This document shows positions 15,923 through 26,186 of a stretch of 64,000 bases of DNA, piece after piece. The notes beneath the pieces were generated by a model. It did no database searches, was not told where the DNA came from, and worked only from the letters and a program-made list of their open reading frames with translations. Location of the stretch: the NCBI RefSeq assembly GCF_000019965.1, contig NC_010571.1, forward strand, positions 1,054,001 to 1,118,000. The letters run 5' to 3'. Each line of letters begins with the position of its first letter. The first letter of the stretch is position 1. This DNA is from Opitutus terrae PB90-1 (GTDB taxonomy: Bacteria > Verrucomicrobiota > Verrucomicrobiia > Opitutales > Opitutaceae). The translations under genes and the position numbers were made by a program.

Positions 15923-17599
15923 ATGCCCCCACCCTTTTTCGCGCGGCGTCGATTTCTGCTCTGTTTTCTCGCGTTGGTTGCCCTGGCCGGTTCGTGGCTG
16001 CGGGCGGCGGCACTCGCCGACGGTGGCTTGCCGCCGGATTGGTGGCGCGATGCGGTGTTCTACGAGATCTTCGTGCGCTCGTTTGCCGATGCCCGCAGCG
16101 GACCGCTCGCGAACGATGGGATCGGCGATTTCCAGGGCTTGATCGACAAGCTCGACTACCTCAACGACGGCCAGGGCGCCGCGGGAAAGTCGCTCGGCGT
16201 GACAGCGCTCTGGCTGATGCCGATTCATCCTTCGCCGAGCTATCACGGCTATGACGTGAGCGACTATTTCGCCGTGAATCCGGAGTTCGGTGACATGGAA
16301 CTTTTCAAACGTTTCCTCGCGGAGGCGCATCGCCGCGGGATTCGCGTGATCATCGACTTCGTGCCGAACCACGCATCGTCGCAGCATCCGCTTTTCCAAC
16401 AGGCGCTGAAAGAATCCGCCGATGGCGACACGCGAAAGCTGTTTCGTTTCGCTGAGGTGCCGCCCGAGCTGTTTGGTCCGTGGGATCAGCGCGCGTGGCA
16501 TCCCGCGGGGTCGCCGGAGCGGGGGTTTTACTACGGCGTGTTTTCGTCGGAGATGCCGGACTGGAATTTCAACGATCCGCGCGTGACCGAGCACCACCGT
16601 CGCGCCGCGGAGTTCTGGCTGAAAGACGTGGGCGTCGACGGGCTGCGGCTGGATGCCGTGCGTTACCTGCTTGAGGTGGGCGAGCAGCTGCAGGACACGA
16701 CGGAGACGCGGGAATGGCTGCGGGAGTTCACCGAGTTTTGCCACAGGGTGAAGCCGGGCTCCTTCATCATCGGCGAGAACACCGCGCGGATGACCGAGGT
16801 GGCGCGGGCGATCCGCGGCGGGGCGCTCGACAGCGCGTTCGAGTTTGACCTCGCCCGGGCCACGATCGAGTCGGTGCGGCTGCACACGCCCGGAATCCTG
16901 ACGAAGGCGTTGGCGCGACTCGACGCGTTGTATGCGGGCGACAGCCCCTGGGCCACGCTGCTGACGAACCACGACCAGGAGCGGGCGCGCACGCAGCTCG
17001 ACGGGAACGAGGCGTTGACGCGGCTCGCGACCAAGGTGCTTTTCACACTGCCGGGCGTGCCGTTCCTCTACTACGGCGAGGAGTTGGGGATGCAGGCCGC
17101 GAAACCGGATCCCGAGCTGCGCACGCCGATGCCGTGGACGGCGGAATCACCGAACGCGGGGTTTGCCGCCGCGGGCGTGCGCGCATGGAAGGCGCCAAAG
17201 CCGGACTATCCCGAGGTCAACGTCGCGGCCCAGCGCGATGCATCCGACTCGTTGCTGAATCTCTATCGGCGGTTGATCCGGCTCAACGAGAGTTCGGTAG
17301 CGCTGCGACATGGCCGCCCGGTACCGATCGTGGCCGACAGCGCCCGGCTCTATGTACAGATGCGGGAGACCGCCGACGAGGCGGTGGTGATCGTGGGCAA
17401 CTTCGGCGCGGAACCCGTCGCCGGTCCGAAGCTGACGGTGGAGCGCAGCGTATTGCGAAGTGGGTGGCAGTTGAGCGAGGAGCTGGAACGCACGACGGTC
17501 GCCGCGCCCGAGATCAACGCGACCGGCGGATTCGAAGGTTGGCGTCCGTTGCCGGAACTCGCGCCACAGTCAGTCTACGTGCTGCGCTGGCGCCGGTGA
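15923..17599 (+). CDS. Secreted GH13 alpha-amylase-family enzyme
   Basis: Hydrolyses alpha-1,4-glucans outside the cytoplasm. The 558-aa protein begins with a signal peptide (RRRFLLCFLALVALAGSW...AAA). The four GH13 regions are present: DFVPNH (145-150), GLRLDAVR with nucleophile D244, IGEN with acid/base E285, and TNHDQ with D351. A C-terminal beta domain follows. A TTG three codons upstream is possible, but ATG is preferred. It is divergent from the TonB receptor and convergent with the AraC regulator 26 bp downstream. Sequence alone does not separate alpha-amylase from oligo-1,6-glucosidase activity. Confidence 0.88.
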   Translation: MPPPFFARRRFLLCFLALVALAGSWLRAAALADGGLPPDWWRDAVFYEIFVRSFADARSGPLANDGIGDFQGLIDKLDYLNDGQGAAGKSLGVTALWLMPIHPSPSYHGYDVSDYFAVNPEFGDMELFKRFLAEAHRRGIRVIIDFVPNHASSQHPLFQQALKESADGDTRKLFRFAEVPPELFGPWDQRAWHPAGSPERGFYYGVFSSEMPDWNFNDPRVTEHHRRAAEFWLKDVGVDGLRLDAVRYLLEVGEQLQDTTETREWLREFTEFCHRVKPGSFIIGENTARMTEVARAIRGGALDSAFEFDLARATIESVRLHTPGILTKALARLDALYAGDSPWATLLTNHDQERARTQLDGNEALTRLATKVLFTLPGVPFLYYGEELGMQAAKPDPELRTPMPWTAESPNAGFAAAGVRAWKAPKPDYPEVNVAAQRDASDSLLNLYRRLIRLNESSVALRHGRPVPIVADSARLYVQMRETADEAVVIVGNFGAEPVAGPKLTVERSVLRSGWQLSEELERTTVAAPEINATGGFEGWRPLPELAPQSVYVLRWRR

Positions 17600-17624
17600 G
17601 CGCGCGCACGAACGCCAGGAAACA

Positions 17625-18635
17625 TCAGCTCGCTACGAGCGGCGGGATATCCACCGATTTCTTTTGCGGCGTGCCGGGCGAGAAATCCACGCGATTGGCG
17701 TAGACCGTCTTCGGCTGGGCTTCACGCTGCGTGCGCTGGGCGTCGAGCTGCGCGCGAAATTCCTGCGGTGACATGGCCTTGTGCTGCTTGAACACGCGGC
17801 CGAAGTAAGCCGGATCGGCGAAGCCGCTCGAGTACGCGATCTCCGAGACCGTCAGCGACGTGGTGCCGAGCGCGAGAATCGCGCCTTCGATCCGGATCCG
17901 TTGGATGTAGTGCGTGAGCCGTTCCTTTGTTTCGATGTGGAAGAGATGCGAGAGGTAGTCGGCCGAGCAGCCGAGCGCTGCGGCGATGTCCTGCACGCGC
18001 AGATCCGGGTTCGAGAACTGTTCGCGGACGATGCACTTCGCCTGAAAGATCTTGCCGACGTCCTCGTTGAGATTCCCCGTGCCCGTCTCGACGATGTTGC
18101 GAAAGAGGCCGAGCAGCGCGAGGAGCATGCCCTTGAATACGGCTTCGCGCGCCGGCGCTTGCATGCCGTGCGCGTGAACGAGGCTGTTGGTGAGCGTGAG
18201 GAAGACGTCGAGATTCGGTGCATCGAAGAACTCGATGGTCTCGATGTCGGGGTGCTGCGGTTGCGCCTCGTAGGCGAAGTGCAGACTGATGGTGTTGTTG
18301 TAGAAACCAACGACGAGATTGCGGAAGGGCCGATCGACGTCGGCATGCACGGTCTCGCCGTGCGGCACGCCGGCGGGAACGATGCACATTTCGCCGGGGC
18401 GCAGGTCGAAACGCTCGCGGGGAAAGCGAAAATCGGTGCGGCCGTAGATCTGCAGAAAAATCTCCGGGCGGTAGTGATAGTGCATTCCGCGCAGGTTTTG
18501 GGCGGGCTTCATTTCCTTCGGAATGCGAACATTCAGGAGCCCCCGCTCCGCCTGCTTGATCCATAGCTCGAAAATACGGCGCATCTCGGCACGGTCCTGA
18601 TGATTCAGGGACTTGGCGTCGAAGATGGCTTTCAT
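17625..18635 (-). CDS. AraC-family transcriptional regulator
   Basis: DNA-binding regulator of 336 aa. The N-terminal half is a cupin-like sensor domain (MHYHYRPEIFLQIYGRTDF, then RPGEMCIVPAGVPHGE). The C-terminal third holds the two AraC helix-turn-helix motifs (VQDIAAALGCSADYLSHLF and VSEIAYSSGFADPAYFGRVF). The ATG chosen begins MKAIFDAKSL; the frame is open 13 codons further to a TTG. It lies between two GH13 genes and probably controls the starch locus in response to a sugar. A proline/serine-rich tail of about 30 residues follows the HTH domain. Confidence 0.88.
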   Translation of the reverse strand: MKAIFDAKSLNHQDRAEMRRIFELWIKQAERGLLNVRIPKEMKPAQNLRGMHYHYRPEIFLQIYGRTDFRFPRERFDLRPGEMCIVPAGVPHGETVHADVDRPFRNLVVGFYNNTISLHFAYEAQPQHPDIETIEFFDAPNLDVFLTLTNSLVHAHGMQAPAREAVFKGMLLALLGLFRNIVETGTGNLNEDVGKIFQAKCIVREQFSNPDLRVQDIAAALGCSADYLSHLFHIETKERLTHYIQRIRIEGAILALGTTSLTVSEIAYSSGFADPAYFGRVFKQHKAMSPQEFRAQLDAQRTQREAQPKTVYANRVDFSPGTPQKKSVDIPPLVAS

Positions 18636-18813
18636 CCGGGGGCGCGATGCAGCGTGGTCAGGAAGGGGTAGCAAGTCAGAGACGTCCGACAGCGGAACGG
18701 TATGACAAAGACTACTCCATCGGCCAATAGTTCGCTAACCCGAATAGGTTTTATCCGGATGATTGAGGATTTTTCCGCAGTCGCCAATTTGGCGTTGCGG
18801 TGGCTGGCGGTGG

Positions 18814-20193
18814 CTAAGGTTGCGAGGCCAACACGCGATAGCTCCACGCCCGGAGAGCCAACGTGGAGCCCGCGGGCAGAACCAGATTCTCGCCGGTGAA
18901 AGCATCGCGCCACGACCCCGCCAGAGCGGCGTCATGGCAATCGGCGGTCACGTCGCGCGCCGTCAGGTTGAGCATCACGACCACGCGGTGAGAACCTGCT
19001 TCGCGGACCAGCACGTAAAGCGAATCGTTCTGGGTCGTGGCCAGTCGGCGCATCGGCGTGCCGGTGCGCATCGCCGGATGCGCGTGCTTCAGCTGGCAGA
19101 GCGTGCGGTAAAACGCCGTCAACGGATGGGCGGTCGTCCACTGGATCGGGTCACGTTCGAAGAACTCGAGCCGACGATTCACGCCGATCTCCTGGCCGTT
19201 GTAGATGAGCGGAATCCCATCGAGCGCAAACGAAAGCACCGCGAGCGGAGTCGCGCCGCCGCCGAGCCGTTCGAACTCCGTACCCTGCCAGCTGTTCTCG
19301 TCGTGGTTGCTCGTGTAGTAGAGCAGCGCGCCGCCGGCGGGCAGCCGCACGCGCGACCGCGCCAGCGTGTCGTCGATGCCGGAGACGCCGACGTGGCCTT
19401 GGGCGACGGCGTTGAACGTGTGCATCATGTCGAACCCGTAGGACGCGTTAAAGGCGGCGAGCTGATGCTGGGGCAGCTCGGATTCGGCGAGCATGAAAAG
19501 GTCAGGACGAATCGCTCGCAGCCGCGCGGTAAGCTGGTTCCAAAACGCCGTCGGCACGCCGGTCGCGAAATCGCAACGGTAGCCATCGACACCAAAGTTC
19601 TCGATCCAGTAAGCCATCGCCCCGGCTTGATAGTCGAGAACGGCGGGGTTGCTGAAATCCAGCTGGATCACATCCGTCCAATCGAACCCGGTCGGCGGCA
19701 CGAAGGAGCCTTTCGCGTCGCGCACGAAATAATCTGGATTCTGCTGCGTGAGTGGATTGTCCCAAGCGGTGTGATTGCCGACCCAGTCGAGGATCACGCG
19801 AAGTCCGGCGGCGTGAGCGGAGTCGACGAGGCGTTTGAAATCCTCCTTCGTGCCGAATTCCGTGTTCACGCCGTAGTAGTCGCGGACGGCGTAGTAGCTG
19901 CCGAGCGGGCCTTTTCGGTTGTGTTCGCCGATAGGGTGAATCGGCATCAGCCAGAGCACGTTGACGCCGAGATCGCGGAGCCGCGGAAGATCGGCGGTTA
20001 CAGCCGCGAAGTTCCCCGCCGGGGAGTACTGCCGCACGTTCACCTCGTAGATTGTCGCGGTGCGAACCCATTCGGGTTGACCGAGCGCGGGCTGGCCGGC
20101 GCAGATCTGCGGAGGCTCCGCGGAGAAAAGGACGGACGCACAACCGGCGAGTGCAACGCACGCGGAAACGAGCAGGCGGGGTGATTTCGTCAT
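18814..20193 (-). CDS. GH13 glycosidase lipoprotein
   Basis: Cell-surface or periplasmic alpha-glucan hydrolase of 459 aa. The N-terminus is a lipoprotein signal with lipobox LAGC (C18). GH13 regions: DWVGNH (about 136-141), GYRCD with nucleophile D208, LAESE with E237, and SNHDEN with D298. A short C-terminal beta domain follows. It is smaller than the amylase at the other end of the locus and resembles Bacteroidetes/Verrucomicrobia SusG-like or cyclomaltodextrinase-type enzymes. It lies 178 bp upstream of the AraC regulator on the same strand. Confidence 0.87.
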   Translation of the reverse strand: MTKSPRLLVSACVALAGCASVLFSAEPPQICAGQPALGQPEWVRTATIYEVNVRQYSPAGNFAAVTADLPRLRDLGVNVLWLMPIHPIGEHNRKGPLGSYYAVRDYYGVNTEFGTKEDFKRLVDSAHAAGLRVILDWVGNHTAWDNPLTQQNPDYFVRDAKGSFVPPTGFDWTDVIQLDFSNPAVLDYQAGAMAYWIENFGVDGYRCDFATGVPTAFWNQLTARLRAIRPDLFMLAESELPQHQLAAFNASYGFDMMHTFNAVAQGHVGVSGIDDTLARSRVRLPAGGALLYYTSNHDENSWQGTEFERLGGGATPLAVLSFALDGIPLIYNGQEIGVNRRLEFFERDPIQWTTAHPLTAFYRTLCQLKHAHPAMRTGTPMRRLATTQNDSLYVLVREAGSHRVVVMLNLTARDVTADCHDAALAGSWRDAFTGENLVLPAGSTLALRAWSYRVLASQP

Positions 20194-20392
20194 GGCACGA
20201 AGGGGTCGATGCAGCGTGCGCGCAGGTCGCGGGCTCGCCAGCGGTTTGTGGCGGAGGAACCCGGTAAAGCCCGGAGAAAACTTATGCAGCAGCGCGGCCG
20301 GCGGTGAACGCCGGCCCTACGGCCGCCAAGGCGTCGCGAGCGACGCTCCTGCGGAAAATGGAACAAACCTGCGTCCGCCCGCGCCCCTCGCT
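20194..20392. repeat. Intergenic palindromic repeats
   Basis: This gap holds an 8-bp stem ggccggcg/cgccggcc (20296-20316), a second stem gcgtcg/cgacgc (20331-20346), and the promoter region of the lipoprotein gene. The repeats belong to the GTAG/REP-like class seen elsewhere. No coding potential was recognised. Confidence 0.5.
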
Positions 20393-20563
20393 TCAGCGGC
20401 GGCGCGTGAGTTGTTTTTGCAGGCGCTTGAGCTCCGGGCTGACGGCGCCGCAATCGCTGCCACAACCGGGATTTTTCCGCTTGTTGTAGGCGCGCCAAAC
20501 CAAGCCGCCGATCGCGAGGGCGACCACGAGCAGGGCGAGAATCGTTTGGACCTGCGGTGTCAT
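20393..20563 (-). CDS. FeoB-associated Cys-rich small membrane protein
   Basis: A 56-aa protein: one hydrophobic helix (about residues 6-24), a short basic stretch, the motif NPGCGSDCGA with C34 and C38, then a basic C-terminal helix (LKRLQKQLTRRR). This is the layout of the small Cys-rich proteins found at the end of many feo operons, thought to assist ferrous iron transport. The ATG lies one base after the feoB stop (TGACATG), so translation is probably coupled. A purpose beyond feo association is not established. Confidence 0.82.
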   Translation of the reverse strand: MTPQVQTILALLVVALAIGGLVWRAYNKRKNPGCGSDCGAVSPELKRLQKQLTRRR

Positions 20564-20564
20564 G

Positions 20565-22715
20565 TCAGAAACCTAACGCGCGGCCGATTTGGTAGACCAG
20601 AAAGCACATCACCCACGCGGTTCCCGTCATGTAGCCGATTTGGAAGAGTGGCCAGCGCCAGCTGTTCGTTTCCCGACGCACCACCGCGACCGTGCTCACG
20701 CACTGCATCGCGAACACGTAGAACACCATCAGCGTCAGCGACACGAGCGGCGTGAACAGCGGCCGGCCATCGGGCCAGCGGGCCTGGAGCATCGCCTGTC
20801 GCAGCGGCGTCGTGTTGGCAGCGTCATCGGATTGGGCGTTGAAGACGACGCCCATGGTGGAGACAAAAACTTCTCGCGCGGCGAACGACGTGATCAGACC
20901 GATCCCGATCTGCCAGTCGAATCCGATCGGCTTGATCACCGGCTCCAACAGGTGCCCCGCCTGCCCGGCGTAGCTTTGCGCCATCTGCTGGGTTGGCGTG
21001 GCGGTTTCCGGCGCCTTGGGATAAGCGGCGAGAAACCAGAGCACGATGCTGATGCCGAGAATGACGGTGCCTGCGCGGCGGACGAAAATCCACGCGCGCT
21101 CGACCATGTGCAGGAGCACGTCACGCACGGACGGCAGCCGGTACGGCGGAAGCTCCATGATCATGAGCGGCGGCTCGCCTTTGAGCAGCGTGCGCTTGAA
21201 AAGCCAGGCGAAGCCAAACGCGCCCGCCGTGCCCAGCACGTACATCAGCAACATCACCCCGACCTTCGTGAGCACGGGCACCCGGTCGCCCGGCACCAGG
21301 GCGGCAATCATCAACAGGTAGACGGGCAGCCGCGCTGAACAACTCATCAGCGGCGCAACGAGGATCGTGACGAGCCGGTCCTTGGAATCCTCGATCGTGC
21401 GCGTCGCCATGATGCCGGGAATCGCGCACGCGTAGGAGCTGAGCAGCGGAATGAAACTTTTGCCGTTCAGGCCCACGCGGCTCATTAGCCGGTCCATGAT
21501 GAAGGCCGCCCGCGCCATGTAGCCCGTGCTCTCCAGCAGCCCGATGAAGAAAAACAGAATCAGGATCTGCGGCAGAAACACCAACACGCCGCCCACGCCG
21601 CCGATCGCGCCGTCCGTGATAAGATCGCGCAGGTCGCCGGCCGGCATCGCGGCCTTCACCCAGTTCGCGAGATTCGCGAACTGCGCATCGATGAAGTTCA
21701 TCGGGTACTCGGCCAACAGGAAGATGCTGAAGAACAGCAGCGACATGGTGCTGCCCAGCACCAACCACCCCCAAATCGGATGCGTGACGACCGAGTCGAT
21801 CTTGTCCGACGTGGTCGGGCCGATGTCGCCGGCCGGCAGGACGACCTCGGAAGCGATCCGGCCGATCGATTCGTAGCGGGAGTTAACGAGCGTGCCGGCC
21901 CAGTCGGTGCCTTCGGCTTCCCAGCGTTTCTGCCAGGTACGCAGGATCTCCGTCGTTCGCACGCTCAACGGCGTCGAGCCGGCGACGCGCACGCTGTCCT
22001 GATCGGTGAGGAGCAACAGCGCTTCGGCGCGGGCGATCAGCGGAGATTTGCCGGAATCCGCGATGAGCGAGGCCTGGAGATCCGCCACCGCGGGAGCGAT
22101 GGCCGCCGGCACGTCCCACGCGTGACGCGCGAGCGGCAAGTCGGGCCGGCTCATCGCGAGTCGGAGTTCAACAACGCCTTTGCCGTTGACCGCCTCGCAC
22201 GGAATTACCGGGACGCCCAGTTCGTGCTCCATTCGGCCGACCCGAATGTTCAGGCCCGAGGCTGCAGCGAGGTCCATCATGTTGAGGACAACGATCACGG
22301 GTCGCCCGAGATCGAGGATCTGATGGAGCAGGTAAAGATTTCGCTCGAGATTCGTTGCATCGAGGATGCAGAGAATCCGGTCCGGTTGGGGCGTATCCGC
22401 GCGGCGGCCGAGCAGAACGTCGCGCGTGACGGCCTCGTCCGGCGAGCGCGCGGCGAGCGAATAGGCGCCGGGCAGGTCGATGACGGTCATCGGCTGGCCA
22501 TGCTGCGAGTAGGTCGTGCCGATCTTTTTTTCGACGGTGACGCCGGGATAGTTGCCGACCTTCTGTTTCAGGCCGGTCAGCGCGTTAAACAGCGTGCTTT
22601 TGCCGCAATTCGGATTGCCGACGAGCGCGTAGGTCGGGTTGCGCAAGGTCGCTGGGATTGCGGCGTTGGCGATGTGGGCCGGCAGCGGCAGATTGGCGGT
22701 GGGCGACGAAGCCAT
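20565..22715 (-). CDS. feoB: Ferrous iron transporter FeoB
   Basis: GTPase-coupled Fe(II) permease in the inner membrane. The 716-aa protein has an N-terminal G domain with G1 GNPNCGKST (33-41), the G2 Thr in NYPGVTVE, G3 DLPGAYS and G4 NMMD, then the two gate domains with conserved blocks (SYACAIPGIMATR and SCSARLPVYLL). ATG is used; a TTG five codons upstream is possible. It follows two feoA genes on the same strand (18 bp after the second) and precedes the small Cys-rich gene. Confidence 0.95.
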   Translation of the reverse strand: MASSPTANLPLPAHIANAAIPATLRNPTYALVGNPNCGKSTLFNALTGLKQKVGNYPGVTVEKKIGTTYSQHGQPMTVIDLPGAYSLAARSPDEAVTRDVLLGRRADTPQPDRILCILDATNLERNLYLLHQILDLGRPVIVVLNMMDLAAASGLNIRVGRMEHELGVPVIPCEAVNGKGVVELRLAMSRPDLPLARHAWDVPAAIAPAVADLQASLIADSGKSPLIARAEALLLLTDQDSVRVAGSTPLSVRTTEILRTWQKRWEAEGTDWAGTLVNSRYESIGRIASEVVLPAGDIGPTTSDKIDSVVTHPIWGWLVLGSTMSLLFFSIFLLAEYPMNFIDAQFANLANWVKAAMPAGDLRDLITDGAIGGVGGVLVFLPQILILFFFIGLLESTGYMARAAFIMDRLMSRVGLNGKSFIPLLSSYACAIPGIMATRTIEDSKDRLVTILVAPLMSCSARLPVYLLMIAALVPGDRVPVLTKVGVMLLMYVLGTAGAFGFAWLFKRTLLKGEPPLMIMELPPYRLPSVRDVLLHMVERAWIFVRRAGTVILGISIVLWFLAAYPKAPETATPTQQMAQSYAGQAGHLLEPVIKPIGFDWQIGIGLITSFAAREVFVSTMGVVFNAQSDDAANTTPLRQAMLQARWPDGRPLFTPLVSLTLMVFYVFAMQCVSTVAVVRRETNSWRWPLFQIGYMTGTAWVMCFLVYQIGRALGF

Positions 22716-22733
22716 GCGGGGCGGCGGCAAGCG

Positions 22734-22973
22734 TTACTGGGCGGGCTCCACCAGTACGTGGTCGGCTTCGGTTTTGCGCAGAGTGAGGCTGTAACCGCGG
22801 ACTTTGATCTCGATCGGATCACCCAACGGCGCGGTGCGCACGAGCGTGACTCGCGTGCCGGGGAGAACGCCCATCTCGCGTAGCCGGATAAAAGCAGGCC
22901 CGAGTTTCGGGAATTCGCGGACGACGGCGGATGCGCCGGCAGTCAGCGTGGAAAGGGTGACGAACTCAGCCAT
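22734..22973 (-). CDS. feoA: FeoA domain protein (second copy)
   Basis: A 79-aa SH3-like protein that is thought to tune FeoB. It shows the FeoA pattern: LGPAFIRLREMGVLPGTRVTL in shortened form (RLREMGVLPGT), followed by beta strands IEIKVRGYSLTLRKTEA. The internal ATG (MAEFVTLSTL) is used because the upstream part of the frame overlaps the first feoA gene. Only 2 bp separate it from that gene. Having two separate FeoA proteins next to FeoB is fairly common. Confidence 0.88.
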   Translation of the reverse strand: MAEFVTLSTLTAGASAVVREFPKLGPAFIRLREMGVLPGTRVTLVRTAPLGDPIEIKVRGYSLTLRKTEADHVLVEPAQ

Positions 22974-22975
22974 GT

Positions 22976-23224
22976 TCACCGTCGCCGCACCTGCTCGACC
23001 AGGATGTTCTTGGCGGCGTCGTGGCTCAGCGCCATGCGCGTGCCGTTGATCTGACACAGGATCGTTCCCGAACCGGAAATCTTTGTGACGGAAGCGGATT
23101 CGCCGAAGCCCATCTCTCGCACCCGCTGGCAGAACGCTGCGTTGCCGGCGAGCTGACGGATCAATCCGATCGAGCCGGCGGGGAGTTGGCAGAGAGGCAG
23201 AAGAGCAGCAGACGTGCGATGCAT
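22976..23224 (-). CDS. feoA: FeoA domain protein (first copy)
   Basis: An 82-aa FeoA protein with LAGNAAFCQRVREMGFGESASV and a C-terminal beta segment (LCQINGTRMALSHDAAKNILV, here abbreviated). It is the first gene of the feo operon, starting only 36 bp after the T tract of the ATP synthase terminator, so its promoter must be very compact or overlap that terminator. Confidence 0.87.
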   Translation of the reverse strand: MHRTSAALLPLCQLPAGSIGLIRQLAGNAAFCQRVREMGFGESASVTKISGSGTILCQINGTRMALSHDAAKNILVEQVRRR

Positions 23225-23239
23225 CGCATAGACACTGAG

Positions 23240-23258
23240 ACTCGGTTTCAGTCCGAGT
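23240..23258 (-). promoter_or_regulatory. Inverted repeat before feo operon, candidate operator
   Basis: Arms actcgg (23240-23245) and ccgagt (23253-23258) flank a 7-nt centre, 16 bp upstream of the first feoA start. An overlapping actga/tcagt dyad is also visible. It does not match the usual Fur box. The position suggests control of iron uptake. Confidence 0.35.
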
Positions 23259-23260
23259 TC

Positions 23261-23292
23261 AAGAAAAAGGCTCAGCCAAGGGAGGCTGAGCC
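23261..23292 (-). terminator. Rho-independent terminator of the atp operon
   Basis: On the minus strand, a perfect 9-bp stem (ggctcagcc with ggctgagcc) with a 6-nt loop is followed by tttttctt. It lies 10 bp after the atpC stop and ends the ATP synthase operon. Confidence 0.88.
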
Positions 23293-23301
23293 CGTAAGTG
23301 G

Positions 23302-23709
23302 CTACCGTTTGCGGCGTTTCAGGGCAAGTTGCACGCCGGCGAATCGAACCATGCTCTGGAGGTTCTGGAACTCGTTCGGGTCCATTTTGGCGGCGTCCTT
23401 CATCTGGTCTTGGGCGCGGCGTAACGCGTCCTCGACGGCTTTCTCGTCGATCGTCGATTCGGTGACAGCGTGCTCTGCGAGCACCCGGACGCGGTCGCCT
23501 TCGACTTCAGCAAAACCGCCGCCGACCACCAGCCACTCTGTCTGGCCGTTCTTCGTCACCCGCAATTCGCCGTCCTCGACCTGGGTCAGGAGTGGAATGT
23601 GACCGGGGAGAATGCCGACCTCGCCGTCGGCGGTCGGGATGACCACCGAATCGATCGTGTCGGAGTAGACCCGGGCTTCAGGGGTGACGATTTCGAGCGT
23701 GAGAGGCAT
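23302..23709 (-). CDS. atpC: ATP synthase F1 epsilon subunit
   Basis: Epsilon subunit of the F1 central stalk, 135 aa. The N-terminal beta-sandwich carries the typical LEIVTPEARVYS and GEVGILPGHIPLLT; the C-terminal part holds two helices (DALRRAQDQMKDAA...). It is the last gene of the operon and is separated from atpD by 106 bp containing an inverted repeat, a larger gap than elsewhere in the operon. Confidence 0.95.
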   Translation of the reverse strand: MPLTLEIVTPEARVYSDTIDSVVIPTADGEVGILPGHIPLLTQVEDGELRVTKNGQTEWLVVGGGFAEVEGDRVRVLAEHAVTESTIDEKAVEDALRRAQDQMKDAAKMDPNEFQNLQSMVRFAGVQLALKRRKR

Positions 23710-23730
23710 GGCGGTTGAAGTATTAGGCGA

Positions 23731-23785
23731 GAAGTAACAAGTAATAGGCCGACTTGCGGCGGTCGCTGAGGATTCTTGTTACTTC
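23731..23785. repeat. Inverted repeat between atpD and atpC
   Basis: Perfect 11-bp arms gaagtaacaag (23731-23741) and cttgttacttc (23775-23785) lie 33 bp apart in the only sizeable gap of the F1 part of the operon. The low GC content contrasts with its surroundings. It could be a mobile short repeat or an mRNA stem. Confidence 0.6.
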
Positions 23786-23815
23786 GAACTCGGCTCTTGT
23801 GACTTCGCGTAGCGC

Positions 23816-26153
<2,338 letters not shown>

Positions 26154-26186
26154 GCGGCGAAAGGTGGTTCAGAAGGGCGGAGCGGC

